A stretch of 6,698 nucleotides of DNA from Planctomycetota bacterium (GTDB taxonomy: Bacteria > Planctomycetota > UBA8742 > SKZP01): the NCBI GenBank assembly GCA_007127275.1, contig SKZP01000434.1, positions 1-6,698 of the forward strand, read 5' to 3'. Of the stretch, positions 1-6,456 are shown piece by piece. The translations under genes and the position numbers were made by a program. The notes under the pieces are model-generated. The model searched no databases and was not told the DNA's origin. It saw only the letters and a list, made by a program, of their open reading frames with translations. The number at the start of each line of letters is the position of its first letter. Within the stretch, counting starts at the first letter, position 1.

Positions 1-2
1 AC

Positions 3-2960
3 GGCAACGGTGCGGCTTCGCTTGAGTTGCCGGAGAAGGGCGCATGGAAGCTGCGCGTCGTTGCCGAGGGGTATCCCGTGCATGTCGTCGAGGCGAGTCG
101 CGAAGAGATTGAAAGCGACGGCGAGCTTCGCTGGCGGATTGCGCTCGAGACGTCTCCCTTGTTGCGCTTGCGCTTCGTCACCGGCGAGGAGGAAGCCCCG
201 GCGTACCGCACCGTGGTGACGCAATTGGACGGCGACGAGGAGACGTTGCGCGTCGCGCTTGCGGACAAAGACGGTCGCGTCGAGATGCCGGTGGAGTTCG
301 ACGCGGTGACGTTGCGTGCGAGCTTCCATGACGGCGAGGACACCTGGGAGCTTGCCGAGTTGGAAACCGAGACCGAGGAACCGCTCGAGTTCACGGTGTC
401 GCCGGGGCGCCTCGCCGTCGAGGCGGAGCTTCTCGACCCGGACGGCGAGTCGCTTACCAGCGTCGAGGCGCTCGCGCCGTTGCGCTTTGCGTTGATTCAG
501 CGACGTGGCGAACACGGCTGGCGCACCCCCGAAGGGGAGAGTGACGCCTACCTCATTGACGGCAAAAGTGTTGTGGAACGACGCCGCTTGCAAGCGAACG
601 TGCAGTGGGACTGGTCGTTGTGGTGGCTCTGGGGAGAGGTCTGGGGGACGAACGAGTACGTGCCCGCGCCGTCCGAGCCGACGCGCGTTCGCTTCGGCCC
701 CGGCAAGCATACGTATGACGCATTGCCGCCGGGAACCTACCGAATTGCCGCGATGCATCCCGAGTGGGGCGTTGCCCTAGGGCCGTGGCACGACGTAGCC
801 GCGGGGGAAACCGTGCGCAGCACCATCAGCTACGCGGAGCCGTTTGTGCATCACGACGCCGGCGGCTTCGTTGCCGGTACCGTGCGCAATGAAGCCGGGG
901 AGCCGCTGCCCGAGGCGAGCGTGGAACTGATCCACAAGCGCAGTGGGCGCTCGCCACTGGGTGATCCGTTTTTTGCATTTGCCAACGCGGCTGGCGAGTT
1001 CCGCATACCGCTGCCGCCGGGAAATGCGTCGCTGCGCGCCGAGGCGCCGGGCTACGTGGCCACGACGCAATCCGGCATTGCAGTGCCGCAAGACCTTGAA
1101 ACACTCCGCCTCGACTTCGAACTCGAGCCGGCCCCGTCCATCACCGGCCGGGTCACCGTGCCCGAAGGATCCCCGTGGCCGCAGCGCCTCCAAGCGCGAG
1201 CACACGTGAGTTCATGGCCCAGTGACGTCCCCCCCGAGTTGCGCCGGCCAGTCACGTTGCACTTCGACGAGGAGACCGGCGAGTTCGAGATCACCGACAT
1301 CCAAACCGACTCGCAGCGCATCTTCATGCGTATCGAGGCTTCCTACCCGTATGGCCCGGCGCACCGCGACTCACGCGGCCTTACCCTCTCCGACTCGCCA
1401 GTGGAGTTTGTGCTTCCCGAGCCTGCCCGGTTTCGCGGCAAGGTGCTGCACACCGACGGCCGCGAAGCGACGGAGGCGAGCGTCGGATTTATCCCGCACC
1501 TACGGTATCAACGTCGAACGCAGCCGCATCCACCCGTTCCGGTCGACGCCGAGGATGCGAGCTTCGACCTGTATCCGGTGATGCCGTTTGAGGGCGAGGT
1601 GGTCGTCACCGTGCCGGGCCACGGCGAATTGGTGGAGCGGATGGAACTTGCGCCGGGGGCGGACGTTGAGCAAACCTTCCGAATGCGCGACGTCGACAGC
1701 CTCGAGGTGCGCGTCACCGACCCGCAAGGGGTACCCATCCGTGGCGCAAACGTCCGCGTCGGCCCCGCCGGCGAGCCGCTGGAGGACTGGTCGCCGCAGG
1801 CCACATATGCGGCACGCACCGGCAGCGAAGGCCGCGTCCACATTGACGACGTACCACGCGGCACCTATCAACTCGTCATACATGGCGCGACCGTCGTGCT
1901 GCCGCGCGACATCGAGGTGCTTGGTGAAACCGAACTCACCGTCGTCGGCCACCGTAAGGTCGACGTGGAGGTGGCGACGCGCGACTTCGAGTTTCCGCAG
2001 GCGTTGCGCGACGCCGTCGAAGCGGACCTAGACGCGCTCGAGCAAGAAGAAGGTGGCCTGGAAGACGACAGCCGCGAGCGCCTGCGAAGCATGTGGCTTG
2101 CAAGGACCAGAATGCAACTCGAACTCACGGCGTTCTACGTCTTCGACGAGCATGGCAACCAACAGCTCGTCGAAACCTCCGCGATCCCACGCACTCAGCG
2201 GCGCCCGCTCGGACTCACACGTTCTCCCGAATATATGAACCTTGGACAGAGCAGGAAGAGCGAGTTGCTGCCTGGGCGGTACCTCGTTCGGCTGCAATAC
2301 CCCAACGGCGGAAACTACGTGGATGAGCAAGGCGTATACCAGAACCGCCTGGACGCCGGCGCCACCCTTGAGGAGTTGCACGTGTCACCGGGCACCGCAG
2401 GCACCGTCTCCGCAACATATACGCTACCGCCGCTTGTGCGTCTCGAAGGGCGCATCACCGTCGACGGCGCGCCGCTGGCCGACGCTCGGGTACGCGGTAT
2501 CTCCCTAACCGGCGGGCGCGACGCAATTGACCGCAACACGAACAGCGACTTCGAGCTAAACCTCGACGGCGACGGCCGCTTCGACCAATGGGTGCCCAGC
2601 GGCGAGCACGTGCTCTACCGCTTCGCCATGCTCCTCCACGAGCGCCTCGAGTTGCCCGCGGCCGAAGCCAATCCGGTGCGCGAGATTGCGCTGGAAAGCG
2701 GCAGCCTCTCCTTCGGTGCCCGGCGTGCCGACGGCACTCCGCTGGAGCGCCTGATTGTGCAGCTCCACACGCTCGACAAGGAGCCGCAATTGATCGGCAT
2801 TCGCCGCGGCCTCGGCACCTCCATTTTCCGTAACGTCGTTCAGCGCCGGGTGCTCTTGCGCGCCTACGACTGGGAGAACCGCGACGAACTCCTCTACGAG
2901 AGCAAGCTCAAGGTCCCTGCAGGACAGGATATACACCACGAGATTGTGCTGCCGGAATGA
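3..2960 (+). CDS. Large multi-module protein with carboxypeptidase regulatory-like domains (5' end missing)
   Basis: The frame is open from the first bases, so the gene starts upstream of the window. The TTG at 27 is internal and has no ribosome binding site. 985 residues are visible, ending in TGA at 2958-2960. The chain is a string of beta-sandwich modules of the CarboxypepD_reg-like type, each opening with a G-x-V/I-x-(D/E)-x-G-x-P-(L/I)-x-x-A-x-V pattern. The clearest are at residues about 287-375 (GTVRNEAGEPLPEASVEL), 564-640 (VRVTDPQGVPIRGANVRV) and 808-878 (GRITVDGAPLADARVRG). More degenerate ones start near 378 and 474. The modules end in typical PPG-x-Y/LRAEAPGY-like strands. Between modules are a tryptophan-rich stretch (202-214) and an acidic, probably helical segment (662-710). 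No enzyme motif is visible. Such proteins are usually exported and common in Planctomycetota and Myxococcota, but the signal peptide would be off the window and the function is unknown. The convergent neighbour is the sugar transferase. The reading frame and family type are firm; the role is not. Confidence 0.85.
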   Translation, partial: GNGAASLELPEKGAWKLRVVAEGYPVHVVEASREEIESDGELRWRIALETSPLLRLRFVTGEEEAPAYRTVVTQLDGDEETLRVALADKDGRVEMPVEFDAVTLRASFHDGEDTWELAELETETEEPLEFTVSPGRLAVEAELLDPDGESLTSVEALAPLRFALIQRRGEHGWRTPEGESDAYLIDGKSVVERRRLQANVQWDWSLWWLWGEVWGTNEYVPAPSEPTRVRFGPGKHTYDALPPGTYRIAAMHPEWGVALGPWHDVAAGETVRSTISYAEPFVHHDAGGFVAGTVRNEAGEPLPEASVELIHKRSGRSPLGDPFFAFANAAGEFRIPLPPGNASLRAEAPGYVATTQSGIAVPQDLETLRLDFELEPAPSITGRVTVPEGSPWPQRLQARAHVSSWPSDVPPELRRPVTLHFDEETGEFEITDIQTDSQRIFMRIEASYPYGPAHRDSRGLTLSDSPVEFVLPEPARFRGKVLHTDGREATEASVGFIPHLRYQRRTQPHPPVPVDAEDASFDLYPVMPFEGEVVVTVPGHGELVERMELAPGADVEQTFRMRDVDSLEVRVTDPQGVPIRGANVRVGPAGEPLEDWSPQATYAARTGSEGRVHIDDVPRGTYQLVIHGATVVLPRDIEVLGETELTVVGHRKVDVEVATRDFEFPQALRDAVEADLDALEQEEGGLEDDSRERLRSMWLARTRMQLELTAFYVFDEHGNQQLVETSAIPRTQRRPLGLTRSPEYMNLGQSRKSELLPGRYLVRLQYPNGGNYVDEQGVYQNRLDAGATLEELHVSPGTAGTVSATYTLPPLVRLEGRITVDGAPLADARVRGISLTGGRDAIDRNTNSDFELNLDGDGRFDQWVPSGEHVLYRFAMLLHERLELPAAEANPVREIALESGSLSFGARRADGTPLERLIVQLHTLDKEPQLIGIRRGLGTSIFRNVVQRRVLLRAYDWENRDELLYESKLKVPAGQDIHHEIVLPE

Positions 2961-3117
2961 GTTCGAACGTTGAGCCATACGCGAGCAACGAACCCCGCAT
3001 GTACAGCGGCATCAGAAACGGTGGGAGTCGGAATTCGCGCCAAGACCACCGACTTCGTCGGAGGGGTGCGTATTCAACCCCAATTGATGCGGCTGCAAGG
3101 GTGAAACTCGGAGAACC
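2961..3117. other. Intergenic spacer, no gene seen
   Basis: No open frame with protein-like composition is present. The 8-base palindrome GTTCGAAC (2961-2968) sits directly after the stop codon. A short hairpin, CCGAC-TTC-GTCGG (3049-3061), lies about 90 bases downstream of the stop. It has no T tract, so it is a poor candidate for an intrinsic terminator. Nothing else stands out before the palindromic element at 3118. Confidence 0.7.
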
Positions 3118-3291
3118 TAACCCCCTTGTCGAATGAGCTTCGTAATTCTAGCGAGCCCACGGACCGCGCCTCGTAGGTGATTTTCCCGTGCGACCTACGG
3201 GCTGCGGCCTGTCAGCTCGTCACAAGCCCACGGGCTTCGCCCGTGGGTCGTACCGTGATTCGCGTTCGTCCCACAGGCGAAGCCCGTGGGC
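3118..3291. repeat. Palindromic element, copy 1 (left arm plus doubled core)
   Basis: The left arm begins TAACCCCCTTGTC and matches the left arm of copy 3 at 23 of 27 positions (3118-3144 against 5429-5455). It is followed by a decayed core (about 3153-3212), which includes the stem CGTAGGT/ACCTACG (3172-3178 with 3193-3199). A well-preserved core then lies at 3227-3290. This has two adjacent hairpins: a perfect 9-bp stem CCCACGGGC-TTC-GCCCGTGGG (3227-3247) and a 9-bp stem with one mismatch, loop GAA (3270-3290). The two hairpins are also reverse complements of each other, so the whole core is one large inverted repeat. I see no right arm like those of copies 2 and 3; the dispersed repeat A starts about 20 bases further on. 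It lies between two convergent genes. Confidence 0.7.
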
Positions 3292-3303
3292 GTACGCGCA
3301 CCT

Positions 3304-5130
3304 TTATATTCGGGGCGCGCGTGGGATTTGCGCGGGGCCGTTCGACCGGGGCTCTCCCTGGGCGGGTACGGAGGCCCGCCCTACGAATTCGTGGTTGGTC
3401 GAAGCTGCTCTTGTTCGTCCACCGTCTCTTGGCTCGTTCGGCCCTACCGCCTTGCTCCTGACGGCGGCACGGTCTCCGGGGCGGGCCTGCGGCGGCACGT
3501 AGGCGAGTGGCACGGCGGGGAAAGAACGCCCCGTTGCGACGACGGCCACGGTGCGCAGAAAAATGGCGCCGTCTAACAACGGCGAGCGGTAGCGCAAGTA
3601 GTACAGGTCGTACTCGAGCTTGTCGCGTGCATCCTGCAGGCTGCGGCCGTAGCGGAAGTTTACTTGCGCCCAGCCGGTCAACCCGGGCCGCACGTGCAAC
3701 CGTTCGCGAAACAGCGGAATCTCCGCCTCGAGCAACGGCTGAAAGTCGAGGCGCTCAGGCCGCGGCCCCACGAGGCTCATGTCGCCGCGAAGCACATTGA
3801 GAAACTGCGGCACTTCGTCAATGTGAAACCGCCGCAGCAGCCACCCAAAGCGGGAGACGCGCTCGTCCTTCAGCGGCGACCACCGCGGCCCGTCGGCCTC
3901 CGCGTCGTGCGGCATGGTGCGAAACTTCCAGAGCACGAACGGTTTGCCCCCGCGGCCGAGGCGCACCTGGCGGTAGAACGGCCCCGTGCCCATGGACAGC
4001 CACGTCCCCAGCGCCACCCACGGCGTAAGCAGCAGCATCACCACCACGCCGAGCACACCAGCGAAAATGTCCGCGACGCGCTTGAGGGATTCGTAGGCGC
4101 GCTTGTCGGTGCCGTCGAATTCGCCGAGCCAGTCCAGCAGTGCCGGGTCGTCGAGCGGCACCTTTCGCGCGTAGTGCACAACGAATCCGGTGGCGGTGAA
4201 CATACGCAATACGTGTTGGCGCGCCCTTGCCGTTGCGGTGCGAGCGTCCGCGTCAAGGCGCTCGCCAGGCTCGGCAAGCAGCAGCACATCCGGTTTGCGC
4301 GCCGCGGCGACGGCCGGCAATTGCGAGACGCTGCCGAGGCAGGGACCAACCGTCGAGCGGGCGAAGGAGGCCGACTTGCCGAGGTCGGAGCCACCGAGGA
4401 GGCCGTGTTCGTCCTGCTGCTCGCCGTCGTCGTCGCCGGTGCTACGCACTCGAACGTGGCCAATCACTTCGAGCGCCCACAACGGGTTGTCGGCAATCAA
4501 CCCGGCAAGACGGTGCGCCGCGTCCGAGTCCCCGACAATCAACACTCGTTGCGCGCGCAGCCGCTTGTGCAACTTCGCCTCCGCAGCGAGGCGCCCGAGG
4601 AACAGCACCGCCGGCACGAGCACCGGCACAAGCAACGCCGCCTTGCGCGCAAAGACCAACTGCTCGCCGAGGAAAAACGAGAGCACCACGACGACCAACG
4701 TGGCCAGCGTGACATTGACGAACAGGCAGGTCGCCAACCGGGTGCGCCAATTGAGGAACGAGTAGCTGTAAAGGCCGAAGCCGTAGTTGAGTGAAAGGCT
4801 GATCAGCACGAGCAACATCGCCGGCACAACGGCCGTGTACGGTCGCTCGTGAGCGAAGAGCACGAGAGCGAAGCACGCGACGAGCAACAGCAGCGCATCC
4901 AGCGTCACCAGCAGCCAGGCCCGCCCGCGCGGTCCCACGGTTCGCGGTCGCCTCGCACTCTCCGAAACGGTCGCTGGCGCTGGCGAAGCCACAGCCGAGC
5001 CAGAACCCCCCGACGCTTTCGAGTGGGCCTGCGCTGAATCTCTTGCCGCCGACTCGCTTGTCGCCCGTGCCGCACCGGGTGCGTCCGGCGCGGATTGACG
5101 GTCAGCCGACGCCGGCGACAAGTACGTCAT
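3304..5130 (-). CDS. Exopolysaccharide polyprenyl glycosylphosphotransferase (WcaJ/WbaP-type sugar transferase)
   Basis: A 608-residue membrane enzyme that would transfer a sugar-1-phosphate from a nucleotide sugar to undecaprenyl phosphate, the first step of lipid-linked exopolysaccharide or capsule assembly at the inner membrane. Residues 1-70 are a disordered Ala/Ser-rich head. Four hydrophobic segments follow (about 71-92, 99-121, 131-154, 164-181), then a nucleotide-fold domain of the CoA_binding_3 type opening at RVLIVGDSD (195-203). The C-terminal Bac_transf domain runs from about 349 to 535. It has a membrane hairpin (353-378), KFRTM (402-406), the catalytic Asp-Glu dyad in HIDEVPQ (D438, E439), LRGDMSLVGPRPE (447-459), RPGLTGWAQV (481-490) and KLEYDLYYL (504-512). 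The ATG at 5130 is chosen because GAGGTGA lies 8 bases upstream; an in-frame GTG at 5169 has no such site. Residues about 570-608 come from a dispersed repeat. The sugar and the rest of the pathway cannot be told from this window. The family call is firm. Confidence 0.95.
   Translation of the reverse strand: MTYLSPASADRQSAPDAPGAARATSESAARDSAQAHSKASGGSGSAVASPAPATVSESARRPRTVGPRGRAWLLVTLDALLLLVACFALVLFAHERPYTAVVPAMLLVLISLSLNYGFGLYSYSFLNWRTRLATCLFVNVTLATLVVVVLSFFLGEQLVFARKAALLVPVLVPAVLFLGRLAAEAKLHKRLRAQRVLIVGDSDAAHRLAGLIADNPLWALEVIGHVRVRSTGDDDGEQQDEHGLLGGSDLGKSASFARSTVGPCLGSVSQLPAVAAARKPDVLLLAEPGERLDADARTATARARQHVLRMFTATGFVVHYARKVPLDDPALLDWLGEFDGTDKRAYESLKRVADIFAGVLGVVVMLLLTPWVALGTWLSMGTGPFYRQVRLGRGGKPFVLWKFRTMPHDAEADGPRWSPLKDERVSRFGWLLRRFHIDEVPQFLNVLRGDMSLVGPRPERLDFQPLLEAEIPLFRERLHVRPGLTGWAQVNFRYGRSLQDARDKLEYDLYYLRYRSPLLDGAIFLRTVAVVATGRSFPAVPLAYVPPQARPGDRAAVRSKAVGPNEPRDGGRTRAASTNHEFVGRASVPAQGEPRSNGPAQIPRAPRI
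3312..3421 (-). repeat. Dispersed repeat, copy A (inside the 3' end of the sugar transferase gene)
   Basis: Read on the minus strand, these 110 bases match 6227-6282 plus 6403-6456 on the plus strand at 100 of 110 positions by hand alignment (51/56 and 49/54). Weaker similarity probably continues to about 3294 (GGTGCGC in both copies). Here the repeat encodes the last residues of the sugar transferase, including GRASVPAQGEPRSNGPAQIP. The stop codon is just beyond the well-aligned part. I do not recognise a transposase or any other mobility gene associated with it. Confidence 0.8.
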
Positions 5131-5138
5131 GCCAAAAT

Positions 5139-5145
5139 TCACCTC
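5139..5145 (-). promoter_or_regulatory. Ribosome binding site deciding the sugar transferase start
   Basis: On the minus strand GAGGTGA lies 8 bases before the ATG at 5130. The upstream in-frame GTG (5169) is preceded by TTCCCTGAATT, which has no purine-rich site. This supports a 608-residue protein over a 621-residue one. Confidence 0.7.
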
Positions 5146-5179
5146 GGGGCAACGTGCTACTACCCACACAATTCAGGGA

Positions 5180-5209
5180 ATCGTACCCGACCGAACTCGC
5201 GCCATGCAA
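5180..5209 (-). promoter_or_regulatory. Possible promoter for the sugar transferase gene
   Basis: On the minus strand, TTGCAT (5204-5209) is separated by 18 bases from TACGAT (5180-5185), resembling -35 and -10 boxes at a usual spacing. This would give a leader of about 40-45 bases. The match is imperfect and could be chance in a region this size. Confidence 0.35.
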
Positions 5210-5265
5210 GTCTCGTAGCCCGTCAAGCCGGCATGAGTGCGTCAGAGGGTCGAGGAAGCGTCGGT

Positions 5266-5397
5266 TAAACCGGTAGCCGTTTGGAATGCGGCATAAGCCC
5301 ACAGGTTTCGTCCGTGGGTCGAACCTGCGTGATCGGGTGGGGCCCACGGGCGAAGCCCGTAGACTTGCACTGCGGATCACATTCGGTTGGCGGTTTA
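5266..5397. repeat. Palindromic element, copy 2 (132 bp)
   Basis: It begins TAAACCGGTAGCCG and ends with the inverted partner CGGTTGGCGGTTTA, an imperfect terminal inverted repeat of about 35 bases whose outermost 7 bases (TAAACCG) match exactly. The core has two hairpins. The left one (5298-5318) has arms starting CCCACAGG and loop TTC, with one mismatch and two wobble pairs. The right one (5343-5363) has loop GAA and the stem ACGGGC/GCCCGT. The core closely resembles the second core of copy 1 (3227-3290). No gene is carried. It sits between the tRNA-binding protein gene and the sugar transferase gene, about 57 bases upstream of the possible -35 box of the latter. Confidence 0.75.
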
Positions 5398-5428
5398 GCA
5401 GCTTTCCTTTCGGAGGTGGCTTGGGATC

Positions 5429-5558
5429 TAAACCCCTTGTCAAATGGGATTCGTATTAAGCCCAACGGGCTGCACCCGTGGGTCGCTCTGGAAATCCACA
5501 CACGGGCCGCAGCCCGTGGGCTTGGAAAATTACGAATCCCAAACGCGACGGGGTTTTA
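5429..5558. repeat. Palindromic element, copy 3 (130 bp)
   Basis: It begins TAAACCCCTTGTC and ends GACGGGGTTTTA. An 11-base arm TGGGATTCGTA (5445-5455) has its exact reverse complement TACGAATCCCA at 5531-5541. The core again has two hairpins: 5461-5482 (CCCA-CGGG arms with a bulged A, loop CTGCA) and CACGGGC-CGCA-GCCCGTG (5501-5518). The left arm is homologous to that of copy 1. It begins 31 bases after the end of copy 2 and ends about 30 bases after the stop of the tRNA-binding protein gene, read on the minus strand. Confidence 0.75.
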
Positions 5559-5588
5559 GGCATGCGCCTTTCTCCCGCGGCACCACCG

Positions 5589-5987
5589 CTACGAAATCCG
5601 TGTCCCCACCGGCACGTCCTGATCCACCGTCAGCAGGGCAAGGTCCACCCCGTCACGGCCGCCCGCGGCCAGTAACATTCCTTGGCTCTCCACACCCCGC
5701 AGTTTCGCCGGCTCGAGGTTGGCCACGACGACAATGCGCTTGCCGACAAGCTCGTCCGCTTCGCGGTGCGCGCGAATCCCCGCCACGAGCTGTCGCGGCG
5801 ACTCCTCTCCCAAGTCCACCGTCATCACAAAAAGCCGATCCGCCTTCGGATGCGGCTCCACCGACTTGATCTCGCCGACGCGCAGGTCCAGCGCCGCAAA
5901 CTGTTCAATGTTCACACGCGCCGTTTCCGGCTGCCCCTTTTGCTCCTCGTCGCCTTTCGGCCCTTCGCTGACGGGTTGCTCGCTCAT
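5589..5987 (-). CDS. Stand-alone tRNA-binding OB-fold protein (methionyl-tRNA synthetase beta-subunit-like)
   Basis: A 132-residue protein consisting of one tRNA-binding domain of the MetRS C-terminal / Arc1p / CsaA type, preceded by a charged, probably disordered head of about 24 residues. Motifs typical of the family are DLRVGEI (34-40), HPKADRL (46-52), VDLG (57-60), RQLVAGI (65-71), VVVANL (86-91), KLRGVESQGMLLAA (95-108) and PVGTRI (126-131). The family binds tRNA nonspecifically through an OB fold. In E. coli-type MetRS it is fused to the catalytic chain and serves dimerisation and tRNA docking. Here it is separate and no metG is in the window, so it may work in trans with a short MetRS or act as a CsaA-like factor. 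The length fits annotated MetRS beta subunits. The ATG at 5987 has the purine run GAGAGGGG upstream, and the stop is TAG at 5589-5591. The domain call is firm; the partner is inferred. Confidence 0.93.
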   Translation of the reverse strand: MSEQPVSEGPKGDEEQKGQPETARVNIEQFAALDLRVGEIKSVEPHPKADRLFVMTVDLGEESPRQLVAGIRAHREADELVGKRIVVVANLEPAKLRGVESQGMLLAAGGRDGVDLALLTVDQDVPVGTRIS

Positions 5988-5991
5988 CGCG

Positions 5992-5999
5992 CCCCTCTC
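5992..5999 (-). promoter_or_regulatory. Ribosome binding site of the tRNA-binding protein gene
   Basis: GAGAGGGG on the minus strand lies 4 bases before the ATG at 5987, with its GAGG core about 6 bases away. It supports this start. Confidence 0.6.
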
Positions 6000-6051
6000 T
6001 TTTGGTTACGTGTCTGCGTCGCGGGAATCTTGTCGCCGACCATGCGAAGCC

Positions 6052-6081
6052 GCTATACCACTCCGGTTGCGCCCCAGGCAA
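6052..6081 (-). promoter_or_regulatory. Possible promoter for the tRNA-binding protein gene
   Basis: On the minus strand, TTGCCT (6076-6081) and TATAGC (6052-6057) are 18 bases apart, each matching a sigma70-type box at 4 of 6 positions. The implied leader is about 60 bases. This is weak evidence on its own. Confidence 0.3.
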
Positions 6082-6190
6082 ACCGTGCCCGACCACTAAG
6101 GCAAAGCCGCCAGGCCACTCGCCTGGGGAGAGCGTGACGGCCTCCAGCAGCGCCGCCCTGGGCTTCCCACGGACCCCTTCGGGCTACAAG
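6072..6190. repeat. Hairpin-rich stretch, perhaps a decayed palindromic element
   Basis: A perfect 6-bp hairpin CCAGGC-CACTC-GCCTGG occupies 6110-6126. CCCCAGGC (6072-6079) could instead pair over 8 bases with GCCTGGGG (6121-6128), so the two pairings exclude each other. Further on, CCCACGG at 6167-6173 followed by CTTCGGGCTAC (6178-6188) faintly recalls the cores of the palindromic elements at 3118, 5266 and 5429. No gene is seen here. Membership in the same family is uncertain. Confidence 0.3.
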
Positions 6191-6226
6191 GTCACGAAAC
6201 CGTCCACGGCTCCAAATAGGAGGCTG

Positions 6227-6456
6227 TGAACGAACAAGAACAGCTTCGACCAATCACGAATTCGTAGGGCGAGCCTCCGTGCCCTGTACCGTTTCAAGCC
6301 CTCAACCAATGTGACGCGCGAAGCGCAGCATGGAGTGGCCGCAGGAACGCACGCACACTCTCTGCCGTTGGCGTGACGAGAGGCGCGCAAACGGTAGGGA
6401 GTCCGCCCACGGAGAGCCACGGTCAAACGGCCCCACACAAATCCCACGCGCGCCCC
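6227..6456 (+). repeat. Dispersed repeat, copy B (interrupted)
   Basis: Bases 6227-6282 and 6403-6456 match copy A (3312-3421, minus strand) at 51/56 and 49/54 positions. Every mismatch in the left block is a transition. The blocks are separated by a 120-bp segment absent from copy A. Beyond 6456 the sequence continues with an A run and GGTGCGC, again like copy A. No gene is associated with it, unlike copy A, which lies in a coding region. Confidence 0.8.
6283..6402. mobile_element. 120-bp insert with inverted ends inside repeat copy B
   Basis: This segment is present in copy B and absent from copy A. Near its ends lie TACCGTTT (6287-6294) and its exact reverse complement AAACGGTA (6389-6396). 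The match extends imperfectly outward (CCCTG against TAGGG). It carries no open frame of note. It could be a very small nonautonomous insertion, or copy A could have lost it. I cannot identify a target-site duplication with confidence. Confidence 0.45.

Noticed and set aside
27..29. TTG as the start of the first gene
   Set aside because: The frame is open to the window edge, there is no ribosome binding site, and the module is already under way. The gene is 5'-truncated by the window.
3227..3290. Hairpin pairs as a CRISPR array or as intrinsic terminators
   Set aside because: The repeats are inverted pairs, with no regular spacer array. The stems are not followed by a T tract on either strand, so terminator function is not supported by sequence alone.
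3177..3461. Plus-strand frame over copy 1 and repeat A, with a peptide similar to a minus-strand frame at 6184-6603
   Set aside because: The shared peptide (FGARVGF and WSKL stretches) reflects the shared DNA repeat read in the other orientation. It is not evidence for a protein family.
3664..4794. A 376-codon open frame on the plus strand opposite the sugar transferase gene
   Set aside because: It lies wholly antisense to a well-conserved enzyme. Its product is low-complexity (His-, Arg- and Gln-rich runs) with no domain, as expected for a shadow frame in GC-rich DNA.
5281..5559. A 92-codon plus-strand frame upstream of the sugar transferase
   Set aside because: It spans both palindromic elements and is explained entirely by repeat sequence. 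No ribosome binding site or protein-like motif is present.
6030..6100. A tRNA-like stretch on the minus strand (GGAGTGGTATAGCGGC)
   Set aside because: No acceptor stem, anticodon arm or T-arm could be assembled around it.
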